A DNA stretch of 64,000 bases from Candidatus Rokuibacteriota bacterium. GTDB lineage: Bacteria > Methylomirabilota > Methylomirabilia > Rokubacteriales > CSP1-6. A program made the position numbers and the translations under genes. The notes under the pieces are model-generated. The model had not been told where the DNA came from and did no database searches. It saw only the letters and a list, made by a program, of their open reading frames with translations. Of the stretch, positions 36,319 to 45,159 are shown in pieces (position 1 is the first letter of the stretch; each line of letters starts with the position of its first letter). The stretch lies in assembly GCA_003220225.1 (NCBI GenBank), contig QHRU01000033.1, forward strand, positions 1-64,000, in the 5' to 3' direction.

Positions 36319-37206
36319 TCAGGCGCGCGCGGCGAGCAGCTTCAGGAGGTCGGCGGTGAGATCGTAGAGCTGCGCGCAGCCCGTCGGCCCACCGAGATGC
36401 AGCTGGATGCGCCGGCGCAGCCCGTCGTCGACCATCTCGCCGAGGAGCGCGCCGATCTTCCGCTGCGGCTCCGAGCAGATGCCCATGTACGGCAGGCGGG
36501 GCGTGAGGTGCTCGGCCTTCACGATGCGGCCGGCGGCGTCGATCTCGTAGGTGATCTCGAAGCCGTGGCAGTTGTCGTGCATCGAGTGGAAGAGCGCCAG
36601 CCGCCCGTCGCGCCGCTCGAGCCGCGCGACCTTGCGGCGCTCGAAGACCCCGCGCTGACCGGGGCGCGGGCTGTAGAGATCCGGCTGCATCGGCGTCGCG
36701 ATGGTCCGCGTGCCGAAGAGCGCGCGCCCGGCGTCGCTGTAGGTGAAGCACGAGTCGGGCAGGTCCACCCAGCCGGTGGTGTCGAGCTGCCAGCACTCCC
36801 AGGGATCGCCGCCCGCCGCGCGCTCCGCGCGCTCGCGCGGAAACTTCGCCACCTGGCGCGCCAGCCGGGCCGCCTCGACCACCGCGTCCACCGCGAGCGC
36901 GGCGCCGGCGCCGCCGCCGGCCGCCTCCATCACGCGCCGGGTGAGGCCGCCGACCATCGCCACACCGGCGAGCCGCGCCACGCCGTCGGCGACGGACGCC
37001 GCCACCTCGCCGCGCTCGACGCGACAGCGCGCGGCGCGGATGGCGTAATCCGGCGAGGGCGTCGCGACGATCGCCACCTCGAGGGCGCGGTCGGGATCCT
37101 CGAGCCGCACCGTGTGCGTGAAGGCGTCGTCGTGAGTGTTGTCCACCCGGCCGGTCGTCACGCGCTCATAGCGGTCGCGGCCACGTAGCAGCGCCGGCTC
37201 GATCAC
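36319..37206 (-). CDS. DUF2889 domain protein
   Basis: 295 residues, cytoplasmic. The C-terminal half matches DUF2889: LERRDGRLALFHSMHDNCHGFEITYEIDAAGRI, PRLPYMGICSEPQRKIGALLGEMVDDGLRRRI, and the terminal GGPTGCAQLYDL where the family has GCTHL. The N-terminal half (TGRVDNTHDDAFTHTVRLEDP) is also typical. The biochemical role is not known. GTG start overlaps the YHS stop (GTGA), placing it at the end of the csoR-copA-YHS transcript, a surprising partner for a copper operon. Confidence 0.75.
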   Translation of the reverse strand: MIEPALLRGRDRYERVTTGRVDNTHDDAFTHTVRLEDPDRALEVAIVATPSPDYAIRAARCRVERGEVAASVADGVARLAGVAMVGGLTRRVMEAAGGGAGAALAVDAVVEAARLARQVAKFPRERAERAAGGDPWECWQLDTTGWVDLPDSCFTYSDAGRALFGTRTIATPMQPDLYSPRPGQRGVFERRKVARLERRDGRLALFHSMHDNCHGFEITYEIDAAGRIVKAEHLTPRLPYMGICSEPQRKIGALLGEMVDDGLRRRIQLHLGGPTGCAQLYDLTADLLKLLAARA

Positions 37207-37376
37207 CGGGGTCCGCTCATCCGACTCGAGCCGCCGGCGAGGTACTTCTCCGGCTCGCGATCGAACTTCTGCTTGCAGCCCACCGCGCAGAAGTAATAGG
37301 TCTGGCCCTTGTAGGCAGACTGGGCTGCCGCCTTCGTGGGCTCCACGGTCATCTTGCAGACGGGATCAGTCGCCAC
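37203..37376 (-). CDS. YHS-domain small metal-binding protein
   Basis: 57 residues: DPVCKMTVEPTKA, YKGQTYYFCAVGCKQKF and DREPEKYL form a complete YHS domain with the two Cys pairs expected to bind a metal. The GTG at 37376 has GGAG seven bases upstream; GTG 37379 is the alternative. YHS domains commonly accompany copper P-type ATPases, fused or adjacent, and here it lies directly behind copA. Likely role: copper handling in the cytoplasm for the ATPase. Confidence 0.85.
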   Translation of the reverse strand: MATDPVCKMTVEPTKAAAQSAYKGQTYYFCAVGCKQKFDREPEKYLAGGSSRMSGPR

Positions 37377-37388
37377 CACCGGACTCCT

Positions 37389-39635
37389 TCACTGGCTCGA
37401 GGGTCGCCAGCGCTTCAGCCGCAGGCTATTCGTCACCACGGATACCGACGAGAAGGCCATCGCCGCGCCCGCGAGAATCGGCGAGAGCAGCACGCCCCAG
37501 AACGGATAGAGCAGCCCTGCTGCCACCGGGATCAGCACGACGTTGTAGCCGAACGCCCACCCGAGGTTCTCCTTCACGATCCGGATCGTGCGCCGCGAGA
37601 GATCCACCGCGGCCACGACACCGCGCAGGTCGCCGCGCATCAGCGTCACGTCGGCCGCCTCGATGGCGACGTCGGTGCCCGAGCCCATCGCGATGCCGAC
37701 GTCGGCCTGCGCCAGCGCCGGCGCATCGTTGATCCCGTCGCCCACCATCGCCACGCGCCGGCCGTGCTCGCGCAGCCGCGCGATCTCGCGCGCCTTGTCC
37801 TGGGGAAGAATCTCGGCCAGCACCCGGTCGATGTCGGCCTCGCGCGCGATCGCCGCCGCCGTACGCCGGTCGTCACCGGTGAGCATTGTGACCTCGATCC
37901 CGCGCTGCCGCAGCGCGCCCACCACCGCCCGCGCCTCCGGCTTGAGCGTGTCGGCGACGGCCACGAGGCCGAGCGGGCGGAACGCGACGGCGAGGTAGAC
38001 CACGGTCTTGCCCGCCTGCGCGAGCGCCTCCGCGCGCGGCGCCAGCGCGCTGACATCCACGCCGCGGGCCTCGATCAGCGCGCGATTACCGAGCAGCAGG
38101 CGGCCCTCCGGCGCCAGCGCGTCGATCCCCTGCCCCGGCACCGTCACGAACTCCGTGACCGGCGGCAGCGCCAGGCCGCGCTCCTTCGCACGCGCGACGA
38201 TGGCCTCGCCGATCGGGTGCTCCGAGCCCTGCTCGGCGGCGGCGGCGAAGGCCAGAAGGTCCTCCTCCGCCACGCCCGGCGCGGCGATCACGTCGGTCAC
38301 CGTGGGCCGACCGACCGTCAGCGTGCCCGTCTTGTCGAACACGACCGTATCCACGTTCGCGAGCGTCTCGAGCGCCGTCGCGCTCTTGACGAGGACGCCC
38401 ACCTCGGCGCCACGGCCGGTGGCGACCATGATGGCGGTCGGCGTCGCCAGCCCCATCGCGCACGGGCACGCGATCACCAGCACGGCCACGGCGTTGGTCA
38501 GCGCATAAAGAATGGAGGGCGAGGGGCCGAGCAGCCACCAGCCGACCAACGTCGCCGCGGCGATCGCCAGAACGACCGGCACGAACACTGCTGCCACCTG
38601 ATCCGCGAGGCGTTGAATCGGGGCACGGGAGCCCTGAGCCTCCTCGACCAGCTTCACGATCCGCGCGAGCGTCGTCTCGCCGCCGACGCGCGTGGCGCGG
38701 AAGACGAACGAGCCGGTGCGGTTGACCGTGCCGCCGAAGACGGACGCGCCCGGCGCTTTCTCCACCGGCAGGCTCTCGCCCGTGAGCATCGATTCGTCGA
38801 TCGTCGACGCGCCCTCGACCACCTCGCCGTCGACGGGCACGCGCTCCCCGGGCCGGATCCTCACGAGGTCGCCGACGACCACCTCGGACGTCGGCACGTC
38901 GACCTCGACGCCGTTGCGGAGCGCGCGCGTGGTGCGCGGCGCCAGCGAGACGAGTCGGCGAATCGCCTCCGACGTTCGGCCGCGCGCACGGGCCTCCAGC
39001 CAGCGGCCGAGAGCGACGAGCGTGATCACGACGGCGGCCGTCTCGTAGTACGGCATCGCGCCGAGATCCATGAACACGTGCGGCCAGAGCGTCACGGCCA
39101 GGCTGAAGAAGTAGGCCGCGTTGGTGCCGAGGGAGACGAGCGTCGACATGCTCGCGCTGCGGTAGCGCACGTCATGGAGGAAGCCGCGGTGGAAGTCGGC
39201 GCCGACCCAGAACTGCACGGGCGTGGCGAGCAGCAGCAGCGTCCACGGGTCGCGCAGCCACGCCGGCGCCCACGGGAAGACCTCGGTCATGCTGCCGAGC
39301 ACGATCGGAATCGAGAGCGCGATGCCGACCAGCACGCGCCGGCGCAGGCGCCCCTGCTCCTCGGCGCGCGCGATCTGCTCGCGGTCCTGGGTCGCGTCGC
39401 CCGGCGTCGCCGGCGCGGACGCCTCCGCCAACTCGTAGCCCGCCGCCGCCACCGCCGAGGCGAGCGCGGGCGCGTCGGCGCGCGCCGGGTCCCATTCCAC
39501 GGTCGCGCGCTCGGTGGCGAGGTTCACCGACGCCGCGCCGACCCCCGGCACCCCGCGCAGCGCGCGCTCCACCTTGCCCACGCACGCCGCGCAGTGCATG
39601 CCGCGGACGGCGAAGGTGCGCTTCTCCTTGTCCAT
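37389..39635 (-). CDS. copA: Copper-translocating P-type ATPase
   Basis: 748 residues, P1B-1 type Cu(I) exporter of the inner membrane. One N-terminal heavy-metal domain ([15 protein letters not shown]), eight predicted membrane segments, actuator TGES ([14 protein letters not shown]), the transport motif [11 protein letters not shown] in TM6, phosphorylation site DKTGTLT, HP motif [10 protein letters not shown], nucleotide/hinge [12 protein letters not shown], and the C-terminal NVVLIP...[15 protein letters not shown] typical of copper specificity. ATG overlaps the csoR stop (TGATG). Regulated by the CsoR operator upstream of csoR. Confidence 0.95.
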   Translation of the reverse strand: MDKEKRTFAVRGMHCAACVGKVERALRGVPGVGAASVNLATERATVEWDPARADAPALASAVAAAGYELAEASAPATPGDATQDREQIARAEEQGRLRRRVLVGIALSIPIVLGSMTEVFPWAPAWLRDPWTLLLLATPVQFWVGADFHRGFLHDVRYRSASMSTLVSLGTNAAYFFSLAVTLWPHVFMDLGAMPYYETAAVVITLVALGRWLEARARGRTSEAIRRLVSLAPRTTRALRNGVEVDVPTSEVVVGDLVRIRPGERVPVDGEVVEGASTIDESMLTGESLPVEKAPGASVFGGTVNRTGSFVFRATRVGGETTLARIVKLVEEAQGSRAPIQRLADQVAAVFVPVVLAIAAATLVGWWLLGPSPSILYALTNAVAVLVIACPCAMGLATPTAIMVATGRGAEVGVLVKSATALETLANVDTVVFDKTGTLTVGRPTVTDVIAAPGVAEEDLLAFAAAAEQGSEHPIGEAIVARAKERGLALPPVTEFVTVPGQGIDALAPEGRLLLGNRALIEARGVDVSALAPRAEALAQAGKTVVYLAVAFRPLGLVAVADTLKPEARAVVGALRQRGIEVTMLTGDDRRTAAAIAREADIDRVLAEILPQDKAREIARLREHGRRVAMVGDGINDAPALAQADVGIAMGSGTDVAIEAADVTLMRGDLRGVVAAVDLSRRTIRIVKENLGWAFGYNVVLIPVAAGLLYPFWGVLLSPILAGAAMAFSSVSVVTNSLRLKRWRPSSQ

Positions 39636-39916
39636 CAGCGTCCGCCGAACCGCGCGAACACGTCCAGCAGCTCCTCGACCTTCTGCTGGCGGTCGTTGCG
39701 GCTGCCCGAGCGCATCGCGTCGGCGACGCAGGACTCGATGTGCCGGCCGAGCAGGAGCTTCTGGCACTGCTCGAGCGCGCCCTGCACGGCGGAGATCTGG
39801 AGCAGGATGTCCACGCAGTAGGCGTCGTTCTCGAGCATCCGCTGCAGCCCCTGCACCTGCCCCTCGATGCGCCGCAGCCGGCCGCGCGCCTTGGCTTTGG
39901 TCTCCTCGTTGAGCAT
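39635..39916 (-). CDS. csoR: CsoR-type copper-sensing repressor
   Basis: 93-residue all-helical DUF156 repressor. The Cu(I) ligands are present: Cys34 (AYCVDIL), His59 and Cys63 ([10 protein letters not shown]), matching the Cys-His-Cys set of CsoR; an extra Cys51 is also present. It represses when copper-free and releases DNA on Cu(I) binding. It sits first in the operon with copA, YHS and DUF2889, and a GC-rich dyad typical of its operator lies just upstream of its ATG, so autoregulation is likely. Confidence 0.92.
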   Translation of the reverse strand: MLNEETKAKARGRLRRIEGQVQGLQRMLENDAYCVDILLQISAVQGALEQCQKLLLGRHIESCVADAMRSGSRNDRQQKVEELLDVFARFGGR

Positions 39917-39920
39917 GCGT

Positions 39921-39957
39921 TATACCCCCTGGGTGCTGATACCCCCGGGGGGTAATA
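39921..39957 (-). promoter_or_regulatory. CsoR operator / copper-regulated promoter
   Basis: Near-perfect dyad TACCCCC/GGGGGGTA at 39940-39954, and a second, partial half-site ATACCCCCTGGG at 39922-39933. This matches the known GC-tract CsoR box. It lies 5-40 bases upstream of the csoR ATG on the minus strand and probably overlaps its promoter; TATAAC just before the start codon may be part of a -10 region, but the spacing is tight. Confidence 0.8.
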
Positions 39958-39978
39958 TCCGCCCGGGGCCCGCGCCTG

Positions 39979-40878
39979 TCAAGCGCCGCGCGGCACCCGC
40001 AGGCGCAGGGCGCCGGGCTCGAGCGTGAACACGACGGGCGTGGCCCCGACGGGCTCGCCGTCGACGTGGGTCGGGAGCGGCGTCGGCGCGCTGACCCTCA
40101 CCTGCCGCGCGCGGCGGACCGTCACGCGCGGGTTGCGCAGGTGCGTGCCCGGATAGATCGTCGGCAGCCAGCGAAGCAGCTCGACGCGACCGAGCGCGCC
40201 GAGCACGACGACGTCGAACACGCCGTCGGCGGGATCGGCGTCGGGCGCGATCTTCATGCCGCCGCCGAACCAGCGCCCGTTGGCGGCGACCACCGCGGTG
40301 ATCGGCACCGCCGGCTCGGCGACGCCGTCCAGCTCGAGCACGGCCGGGGTCGGACGATGCAGGTGCACGCTCGCGATCACCGCGGCCAGGTACGGCAGCG
40401 TCCCGCGCATGCGCACCGACTGCGCGCGGCGCGCCACGGCGGCGTCGAATCCCGCCCCGGCCGAGATCGTGAACCAGCGCCGGCGGCCGTCGCCCCACTC
40501 GGCGCGGCCGAGGTCGAACTGCCGGTCGCGGCCGTCGGCGAGGGCACGCACGGCGGCGATCGGATCGCGCGGCACGCCGAAATTGCGGGAGGCGTCGCAG
40601 CCGCGCCCGGTGAGCACGGCGCCGACCGGCGTCCCCCTGCCCGCGGTGCGCACGCCGTTGACGACCTCGTTCAGCGTGCCGTCACCGCCGACGGCCACCA
40701 CGAGCGGCGCGCCGGCGGCCGCGGCCTCGCGCGCCAGCCGCTCACCGTCGCCCGGCCCGCGCGTCTCGGCGTGCTCGGCGGGCAGCGTCGCGGCGAGGAC
40801 GTCGCGCAGCCGCCGCCACGCGCGCGCCGTGCGGCCGCCGCCCGCGGCGGGGTTGACGACGACGAGGGCGCGCGTCAC
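39979..40878 (-). CDS. YegS/diacylglycerol kinase-family lipid kinase
   Basis: 299 residues. N-terminal NAD-kinase-like domain: [38 protein letters not shown] (the GGDGT nucleotide motif), then the beta-sandwich domain with [54 protein letters not shown] and [23 protein letters not shown]. Such enzymes phosphorylate diacylglycerol or other lipids at the membrane. GTG start overlaps the stop of the upstream 119-residue gene (GTGA). The gene ends near the csoR operator. Confidence 0.87.
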   Translation of the reverse strand: MTRALVVVNPAAGGGRTARAWRRLRDVLAATLPAEHAETRGPGDGERLAREAAAAGAPLVVAVGGDGTLNEVVNGVRTAGRGTPVGAVLTGRGCDASRNFGVPRDPIAAVRALADGRDRQFDLGRAEWGDGRRRWFTISAGAGFDAAVARRAQSVRMRGTLPYLAAVIASVHLHRPTPAVLELDGVAEPAVPITAVVAANGRWFGGGMKIAPDADPADGVFDVVVLGALGRVELLRWLPTIYPGTHLRNPRVTVRRARQVRVSAPTPLPTHVDGEPVGATPVVFTLEPGALRLRVPRGA

Positions 40879-41234
40879 TCGAAGAGCGAGATCTGCAGCG
40901 CGGCCGCGGCCGCCGCCGCCCGGGCACGGGCGCGCGCTTTCGCGGCCTTCGCCGGCTTGCGCGACGTCTCGGGCGGCGGCGCCGTCTTCGGCAGCTTCCA
41001 GCCCTTCTGGTGAGCGATGCGCTCGCCCTGCTTGATCAGCAGCATGTCGACGAGCCGCGCGAGCGGGTTGCGCAGCAGCGTGAGGTACTTTTCCCAGTAT
41101 TTCGGCGAGTGCGCCAGCGTGCGCATCTGGTCGAGGGCCAGCGTGAGCGCCGCGCGATCGCCCTTCTTCGCGGCCAGCCGCAACTCGCCCAGGATCTTCT
41201 GGCCGCTGATCCGCGACGGCGCCGTCTTCGCCAT
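40875..41234 (-). CDS. Conserved-looking 119-residue protein of unknown function
   Basis: Mostly helical: KILGELRLAAKKGDRAALTLALDQM, HSPKYWEKYLTLLRNPLARLVDMLLIKQGERIAHQKGW, then a Lys/Ala/Arg-rich low-complexity tail ending ALQISLFE. No signal peptide. The central Tyr-Trp-rich segment looks like a real fold, and the basic tail suggests nucleic-acid or membrane-surface binding; this is inference only. Translationally coupled (GTGA) to the lipid kinase downstream. Confidence 0.6.
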   Translation of the reverse strand: MAKTAPSRISGQKILGELRLAAKKGDRAALTLALDQMRTLAHSPKYWEKYLTLLRNPLARLVDMLLIKQGERIAHQKGWKLPKTAPPPETSRKPAKAAKARARARAAAAAAALQISLFE

Positions 41235-41279
41235 AGGCGCGGGATGCTACCACGAAGGCCCGCCGCGGAAGCGGCCCCA

Positions 41280-41390
41280 ACGCGGATACTGTATATACTG
41301 CGAGCTGCGACGCCTCCGGACAATACTCGTTGGGCGGACGAAGAACAGTGCGAAAGCTGCCGATCAACACGACGCTCGCCGGCGAATGCC
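41280..41390 (+). pseudogene. GIY-YIG endonuclease-like remnant (weak)
   Basis: YILRAATPPDN in one frame and ILVGRTKNSAKAADQHDARR in the next frame together resemble the N-terminus of small GIY-YIG proteins (YxYxLRS..PDxxYVGxTxDLxxRLxEHNAG). The frames do not join and no gene body follows. Seen as a decayed scrap; chance similarity cannot be excluded. Confidence 0.35.
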
Positions 41391-41907
41391 GCTGCTGCCT
41401 TCGCTGCACCGTGTCTCCTGGTGCGCTGTCGTGAACGCGGGCCTGACGGTTGCCTCTGCCCTGTGCGGCCTTCTGGCAGCGGCTTGCGCGAGTCATCAGG
41501 CCGGGCCGGCGGCGGCACGGACCGCGCAGGGCGCCAAACTCCTGGGCACCGCTTGGCGATTGGTCGAGTTCCAATCCCCAGACGACCGCATTGGAACCGT
41601 CCGGCCGAAGAACCCCGCCGCCTACACGATGGCGTTGGAGCCTGACGGCCGCGTCGCGCTACGGCTCAACTGCAATCGAGGAGCTGGCGCCTGGTCAGCG
41701 ACGGCGACCGGCCCTGATGCTGGATCCTTCAGGCTTGGCCCTCTTGCGGTGACGAAGGCGTTTTGTCCACCTCCATCGCTCGACGTGCAATTCGCACGTG
41801 ACGCTGAGTACATTCGTTCCTACGTCCTGAGGGACGGCCGGCTCTATCTCCATCTGATGGCAGACGGTGGCACGTATGTCTGGGAGCCCGCCAGGGGAGC
41901 TCGATAA
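41386..41907 (+). CDS. META-domain (HslJ-like) lipoprotein
   Basis: 173 residues from ATG 41386, or 158 from GTG 41431; neither has a clear ribosome-binding site. Signal peptide with lipobox LLAAAC, then one META domain: LLGTAWRLVEFQSPD, TMALEPDGRVALRLNCNRGAGAW, GSFRLGPLAVTKAFCPP and a closing beta-strand YLHLMADGGTYVWEP. META domains occur in outer-membrane or surface lipoproteins such as HslJ, linked to stress and novobiocin tolerance in E. coli; the molecular role is unknown. Likely periplasmic. Confidence 0.72.
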   Translation: MPLLPSLHRVSWCAVVNAGLTVASALCGLLAAACASHQAGPAAARTAQGAKLLGTAWRLVEFQSPDDRIGTVRPKNPAAYTMALEPDGRVALRLNCNRGAGAWSATATGPDAGSFRLGPLAVTKAFCPPPSLDVQFARDAEYIRSYVLRDGRLYLHLMADGGTYVWEPARGAR

Positions 41908-41992
41908 GCGCCCGGTCGTGAGCGGCTCAGCCAAGCGCGAGGGATCCTGAGGCATCCGCCGGGTCCGTAGGCCGGCAGGGTCGGAGGTCACG

Positions 41993-42169
41993 ATGCAGCA
42001 GCTTTTTGCGGTGATTCGTACACGCGGCCCGGCCTGGCAGGATTCCCGATCCATGGAGAGCCAGGCTGACTGGGCATCCCATGCTTCGTTCATGAACTCG
42101 CTGGCGAAAGAGGGGTTCGTGATCCTCGGCGGTCCGCTGGAAGGCAGAGGATCTCTCGAGGACAAGTAA
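41993..42169 (+). pseudogene. YCII-domain protein, truncated after 58 residues
   Basis: ATG 41993 has GGAGG five bases upstream, so translation should start well. The product begins like a full YCII-related protein (FAVIRTRGPAWQ, DWASHASFMNSLAKEGFVILGGPLEG) but ends at LEDK shortly after the GGPLEG strand, about half of the usual 95 or so residues. The missing half carries the second beta-alpha unit. Probably a recent truncation, or a short form of unknown activity. Confidence 0.6.
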
Positions 42170-42187
42170 CGGCCAGGAGGATCTTGC

Positions 42188-42475
42188 ATGTGTCGAAGCA
42201 TCAAAACGCTGCACAACTTCACGCCGCCGGCCACGAACGAAGAGATCCGGGCATCGTCCCTGCAGTTCGTCCGGAAACTGAGCGGTTTCACGAAGCCGTC
42301 CAGAGCGAACGAGGCCGCGTTCAGCCAGGCGGTAGACGAGGTGGCGCAGGCCGCACGGGCGCTACTCGATGCGCTCGTGACGACTACTCCGCCTCGCGAT
42401 CGGGACGTCCAAGCGGCGAAAGCCCGCGCGAGGGCGGCGGATCGTTTTCGTCCTCAGCGTAGCCGGATGTCGTAG
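42188..42475 (+). CDS. DUF2277 family protein
   Basis: 95 residues: MCRSIKTLHNFTPPATNEEIRASSLQFVRKLSGFTKPS is the family signature, with NEAAFSQAVDEVAQAARALLDALVTTTPPRDRDVQAAKARARAADRF completing the domain. AGGAGG lies seven bases before the ATG. Helical, cytoplasmic, function unknown; DUF2277 proteins are often near DNA-related genes. Its last 22 bases overlap the convergent rng gene. It follows the truncated YCII gene by 18 bases. Confidence 0.85.
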   Translation: MCRSIKTLHNFTPPATNEEIRASSLQFVRKLSGFTKPSRANEAAFSQAVDEVAQAARALLDALVTTTPPRDRDVQAAKARARAADRFRPQRSRMS

Positions 42476-43995
42476 TCCTCGCGGTGCTGTTGCTTGTCCG
42501 CCGGCTGCACGATCACCTTCACGTCCAGCGCGGCCTCGAGCCGCGCCAGGTCCTCACGGCCCTCCTCCTCGAAGTACGCGGCGAGATCGGCATGCACGCG
42601 CGCGACCACCTCGTGGCGCGCGGGCTCGGTCTCGGCGGCGACCTTGGCCTGGATGACGCGATAGACCTCGGCGGCGAGCGTCTCGTTGGACCTCGTCACG
42701 CCGCTGCCGCGACAGGTGGGGCACGTGACGGACAGCAGGGCGCGCAGGTCCTGGCGGACGCGCTTGCGGGTCATCTCGACGAGCCCGAGCTCGGAGATCT
42801 CGAGCACGTTCGTGCGCGCCTTGTCCTCGGCCAGCGCGCGCTTGAGGGCCTTGTACACCTGCTCGCGGTGCTCGAGGACCTCCATGTCGATGAAGTCGAT
42901 GATGATGATGCCGCCGAGGTCGCGCAGCCGGATCTGCCGCACCACCTCGCCCACCGCCTCCATGTTGATCTTGAGCACCGTCTGCTCGAAGTCGCGCTTG
43001 CCGACGTACTTGCCGGTGTTGACGTCGATGGAGACCAGCGCCTCGGTGTGGTCGATCACGATGTAGCCGCCGGACTTGAGCCACACGCGCCGCCGCAGCG
43101 CCTTCTCGATGTCCTTCTCGATCCCGTGGTGGTCGAAGACGGGGACGCGCTCGGTGTAGAGCTTCACGCGGTCCTCGAGGGCGGGCACGAGGGCGCGCAC
43201 GTACTCCAGGCACTTGCCGTGGACCTCGGCGCTGTCGACGACGAACTCGTCCACCTCGGGCGAGAAGAGGTCGCGCACCACGCGGAAGGTGAGGTCGGCC
43301 TCCTCGTGGAGCACGGCGGGCGGCGTGGCCCGGGCGTAGCGCGCCTGGATCTGCGCCCACAGCCGCGACAGGAACTCGACGTCGGCCGCGAACTCGGCCT
43401 CGCCCTTGCCCTCGGCGTTCGTGCGGAGGATGAAGCCGCCCGGCGGCAGGTTCAGCGAGCGCAGCGCCGCTCGCAGACGGTCGCGCTCGCGATCGTCGCG
43501 GATGCGCCGCGAGACGCCGACGTGCTGCGACTGCGGCATGTACACGAGGTAGCGTCCCGGCAACGAGATGAACGACGTGACGCGCGCGCCCTTGGTGCCG
43601 AGCGACTCCTTGGAGACCTGGACCAGGACCTCCTGGCCCTTCCGCAGCATCTCCTCGATGGGCGCGACGGCTTCGCGGCGCGGGGGCTCGGCCTCGTCGA
43701 CCTCGGCGTCGGCGACGTCCTCGGCCTCGTCGGCGGGAAGCGCGACGGGCGCCGCCTCGACGCCGCGGCTGGCCGTGTAATCGCCCGCGTACAGGAAGGC
43801 GTCCTTGGCCAGGCCTATGTCCACGAAGGCCGCCTGCATGCCGGGGAGCACGTTGGTGACCGTGCCCTTGTACACGCTCCCCACGATCGAGCGGTGGCGG
43901 TGCCGCTCGAGGTACAGATCGGTGAGGAGGTTACCTTCCTGGACGGCGACGCGGGTCTCGATCGGGCCCGCGTTGACGACGATGCGCTTGCTCAC
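42454..43995 (-). CDS. rng: Ribonuclease G/E family endoribonuclease
   Basis: 513 residues, RNase G-like (no long C-terminal scaffold of RNase E). S1 domain (SIVGSVYKGTVTNVLPGMQAAFVDIGLAKDAFLYAGD) interrupted by an acidic Ala/Glu/Pro-rich insertion at about 75-110; catalytic Asp pair in ALVSIDVNTGKYVG and GGIIIIDFIDM; zinc-link CPTCRGSG. It processes rRNA 5' ends and decays mRNA. GTG start with AAGGGG upstream. It follows rodA by 51 bases at the end of the mre operon, a common bacterial arrangement. Confidence 0.93.
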   Translation of the reverse strand: MSKRIVVNAGPIETRVAVQEGNLLTDLYLERHRHRSIVGSVYKGTVTNVLPGMQAAFVDIGLAKDAFLYAGDYTASRGVEAAPVALPADEAEDVADAEVDEAEPPRREAVAPIEEMLRKGQEVLVQVSKESLGTKGARVTSFISLPGRYLVYMPQSQHVGVSRRIRDDRERDRLRAALRSLNLPPGGFILRTNAEGKGEAEFAADVEFLSRLWAQIQARYARATPPAVLHEEADLTFRVVRDLFSPEVDEFVVDSAEVHGKCLEYVRALVPALEDRVKLYTERVPVFDHHGIEKDIEKALRRRVWLKSGGYIVIDHTEALVSIDVNTGKYVGKRDFEQTVLKINMEAVGEVVRQIRLRDLGGIIIIDFIDMEVLEHREQVYKALKRALAEDKARTNVLEISELGLVEMTRKRVRQDLRALLSVTCPTCRGSGVTRSNETLAAEVYRVIQAKVAAETEPARHEVVARVHADLAAYFEEEGREDLARLEAALDVKVIVQPADKQQHREDYDIRLR

Positions 43996-44046
43996 GGCAG
44001 CACCCCTTGGGCGCCCTCACGCGATCCATGACCGCCCGAGCGCGTC

Positions 44047-45150
44047 TCATTGGAACTGCCGCATCCGCACGGAGAGCAGGAGCCCGAGGCCGGTCAGCGA
44101 GACCAGCATGGACGTGCCGCCGTAGCTCATCAGCGGTAGTGGCACGCCCACCACGGGCAGGAGGCCGGTGACCATTCCGACGTTGACGAGTACCTGCGTC
44201 GCGAACAGGGCAGTGACCCCGAGCGCGATCAAGCGGCCCACGGGCTCGCGCGACGAGGCCGCGATGTCGAAACCGCGGAGCAACAGCAGCGCGTAGCAGG
44301 TGAGCAGCACCAGACACCCGACGAACCCCCACGTCTCGGCGAACACGGCGAAGATGAAATCCGTGTGACGCTCCGGGAGAAAGGCGAGCCGGCTCTGCGT
44401 GGCGCCGGCGACGCCCTTGCCCAGGAGCTGTCCTGAACCGATCGCGATCTTGGCCTGGATGACGTTGTACGCGCTCCCGAGGGGATCGCGGAACGGATCC
44501 AGGAAGACGAGAATACGTTCCCGCTGGTACTCCTTCATCGCGAGGAACCACACCAGGGGCAGCGCGGACAGCCCGGCGAGCGCGAACCCGCCCAGCAGCC
44601 GCAACTGGATCCCGGCGCCCACGAGAAGGGCCGTCAGCACGGGGAAGAGAAGCAGCGCGGTGCCGAGGTCCGGCTGCTTGACGATCAGCGCGACGGGCAC
44701 CACGAGCACCGGCACCGTCAGCGCCAGCGTCGTCTTGCCTACCGGCTGCGCCCAGCGCGACGTCAGCACCCACGTGGCCATCAGCACGAAGCAGAGCTTG
44801 AAGACCTCCGAGGGCTGCACCGACATCGGCCCGAGCAGGATCCAGCGCCGCGCGCCGGAGACCGTTCGGCCCAGCACGAACACGGAGGCGAGCCCGACGA
44901 GGCCCATCACGAAAAACACGGGCGCCAGCCGCACGAGGCGGCGGTAGTCGACGGAAGCGACGGCGACCAGCGCGAAGAGTCCCAGCGTGAACCAGGCGAG
45001 CTGCCGGAAGGCGACGTTGCCGCCGGCGCGCCCGATGTGCAGGCTGGCCAGCGTCGTCGCGCTCAGGATCACGAGGCCGCCCATGGCGCCCAGCAGCGGC
45101 CAGTCCACGTTCTGCAGCAGCCGCCGGTCGATACCGCCCAGGACGGTCAT
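44047..45150 (-). CDS. rodA: Rod shape-determining protein RodA (SEDS glycosyltransferase)
   Basis: 367 residues, about ten membrane segments. SEDS peptidoglycan polymerase that works with PBP2 in the elongasome. Hallmarks: GARRWILLGPMSVQPSEVFK, IVKQPDLGTALLL (the catalytic Asp region), GSGQLLGKGVAGATQSRLAFLPERHTDFIFAVFAETWG, and the C-terminal GVPLPLMSYGGTSML. Normal length. It follows mrdA after nine bases and precedes rng. Confidence 0.95.
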   Translation of the reverse strand: MTVLGGIDRRLLQNVDWPLLGAMGGLVILSATTLASLHIGRAGGNVAFRQLAWFTLGLFALVAVASVDYRRLVRLAPVFFVMGLVGLASVFVLGRTVSGARRWILLGPMSVQPSEVFKLCFVLMATWVLTSRWAQPVGKTTLALTVPVLVVPVALIVKQPDLGTALLLFPVLTALLVGAGIQLRLLGGFALAGLSALPLVWFLAMKEYQRERILVFLDPFRDPLGSAYNVIQAKIAIGSGQLLGKGVAGATQSRLAFLPERHTDFIFAVFAETWGFVGCLVLLTCYALLLLRGFDIAASSREPVGRLIALGVTALFATQVLVNVGMVTGLLPVVGVPLPLMSYGGTSMLVSLTGLGLLLSVRMRQFQ

Positions 45151-45159
45151 GACGAGAGT

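Noticed and set aside
41284-41300. LexA-type SOS box (ATACTGTATATACTG)
   Set aside because: It lacks the CTGT-N8-ACAG symmetry; the sequence is better explained as codons of a GIY-YIG-like remnant.
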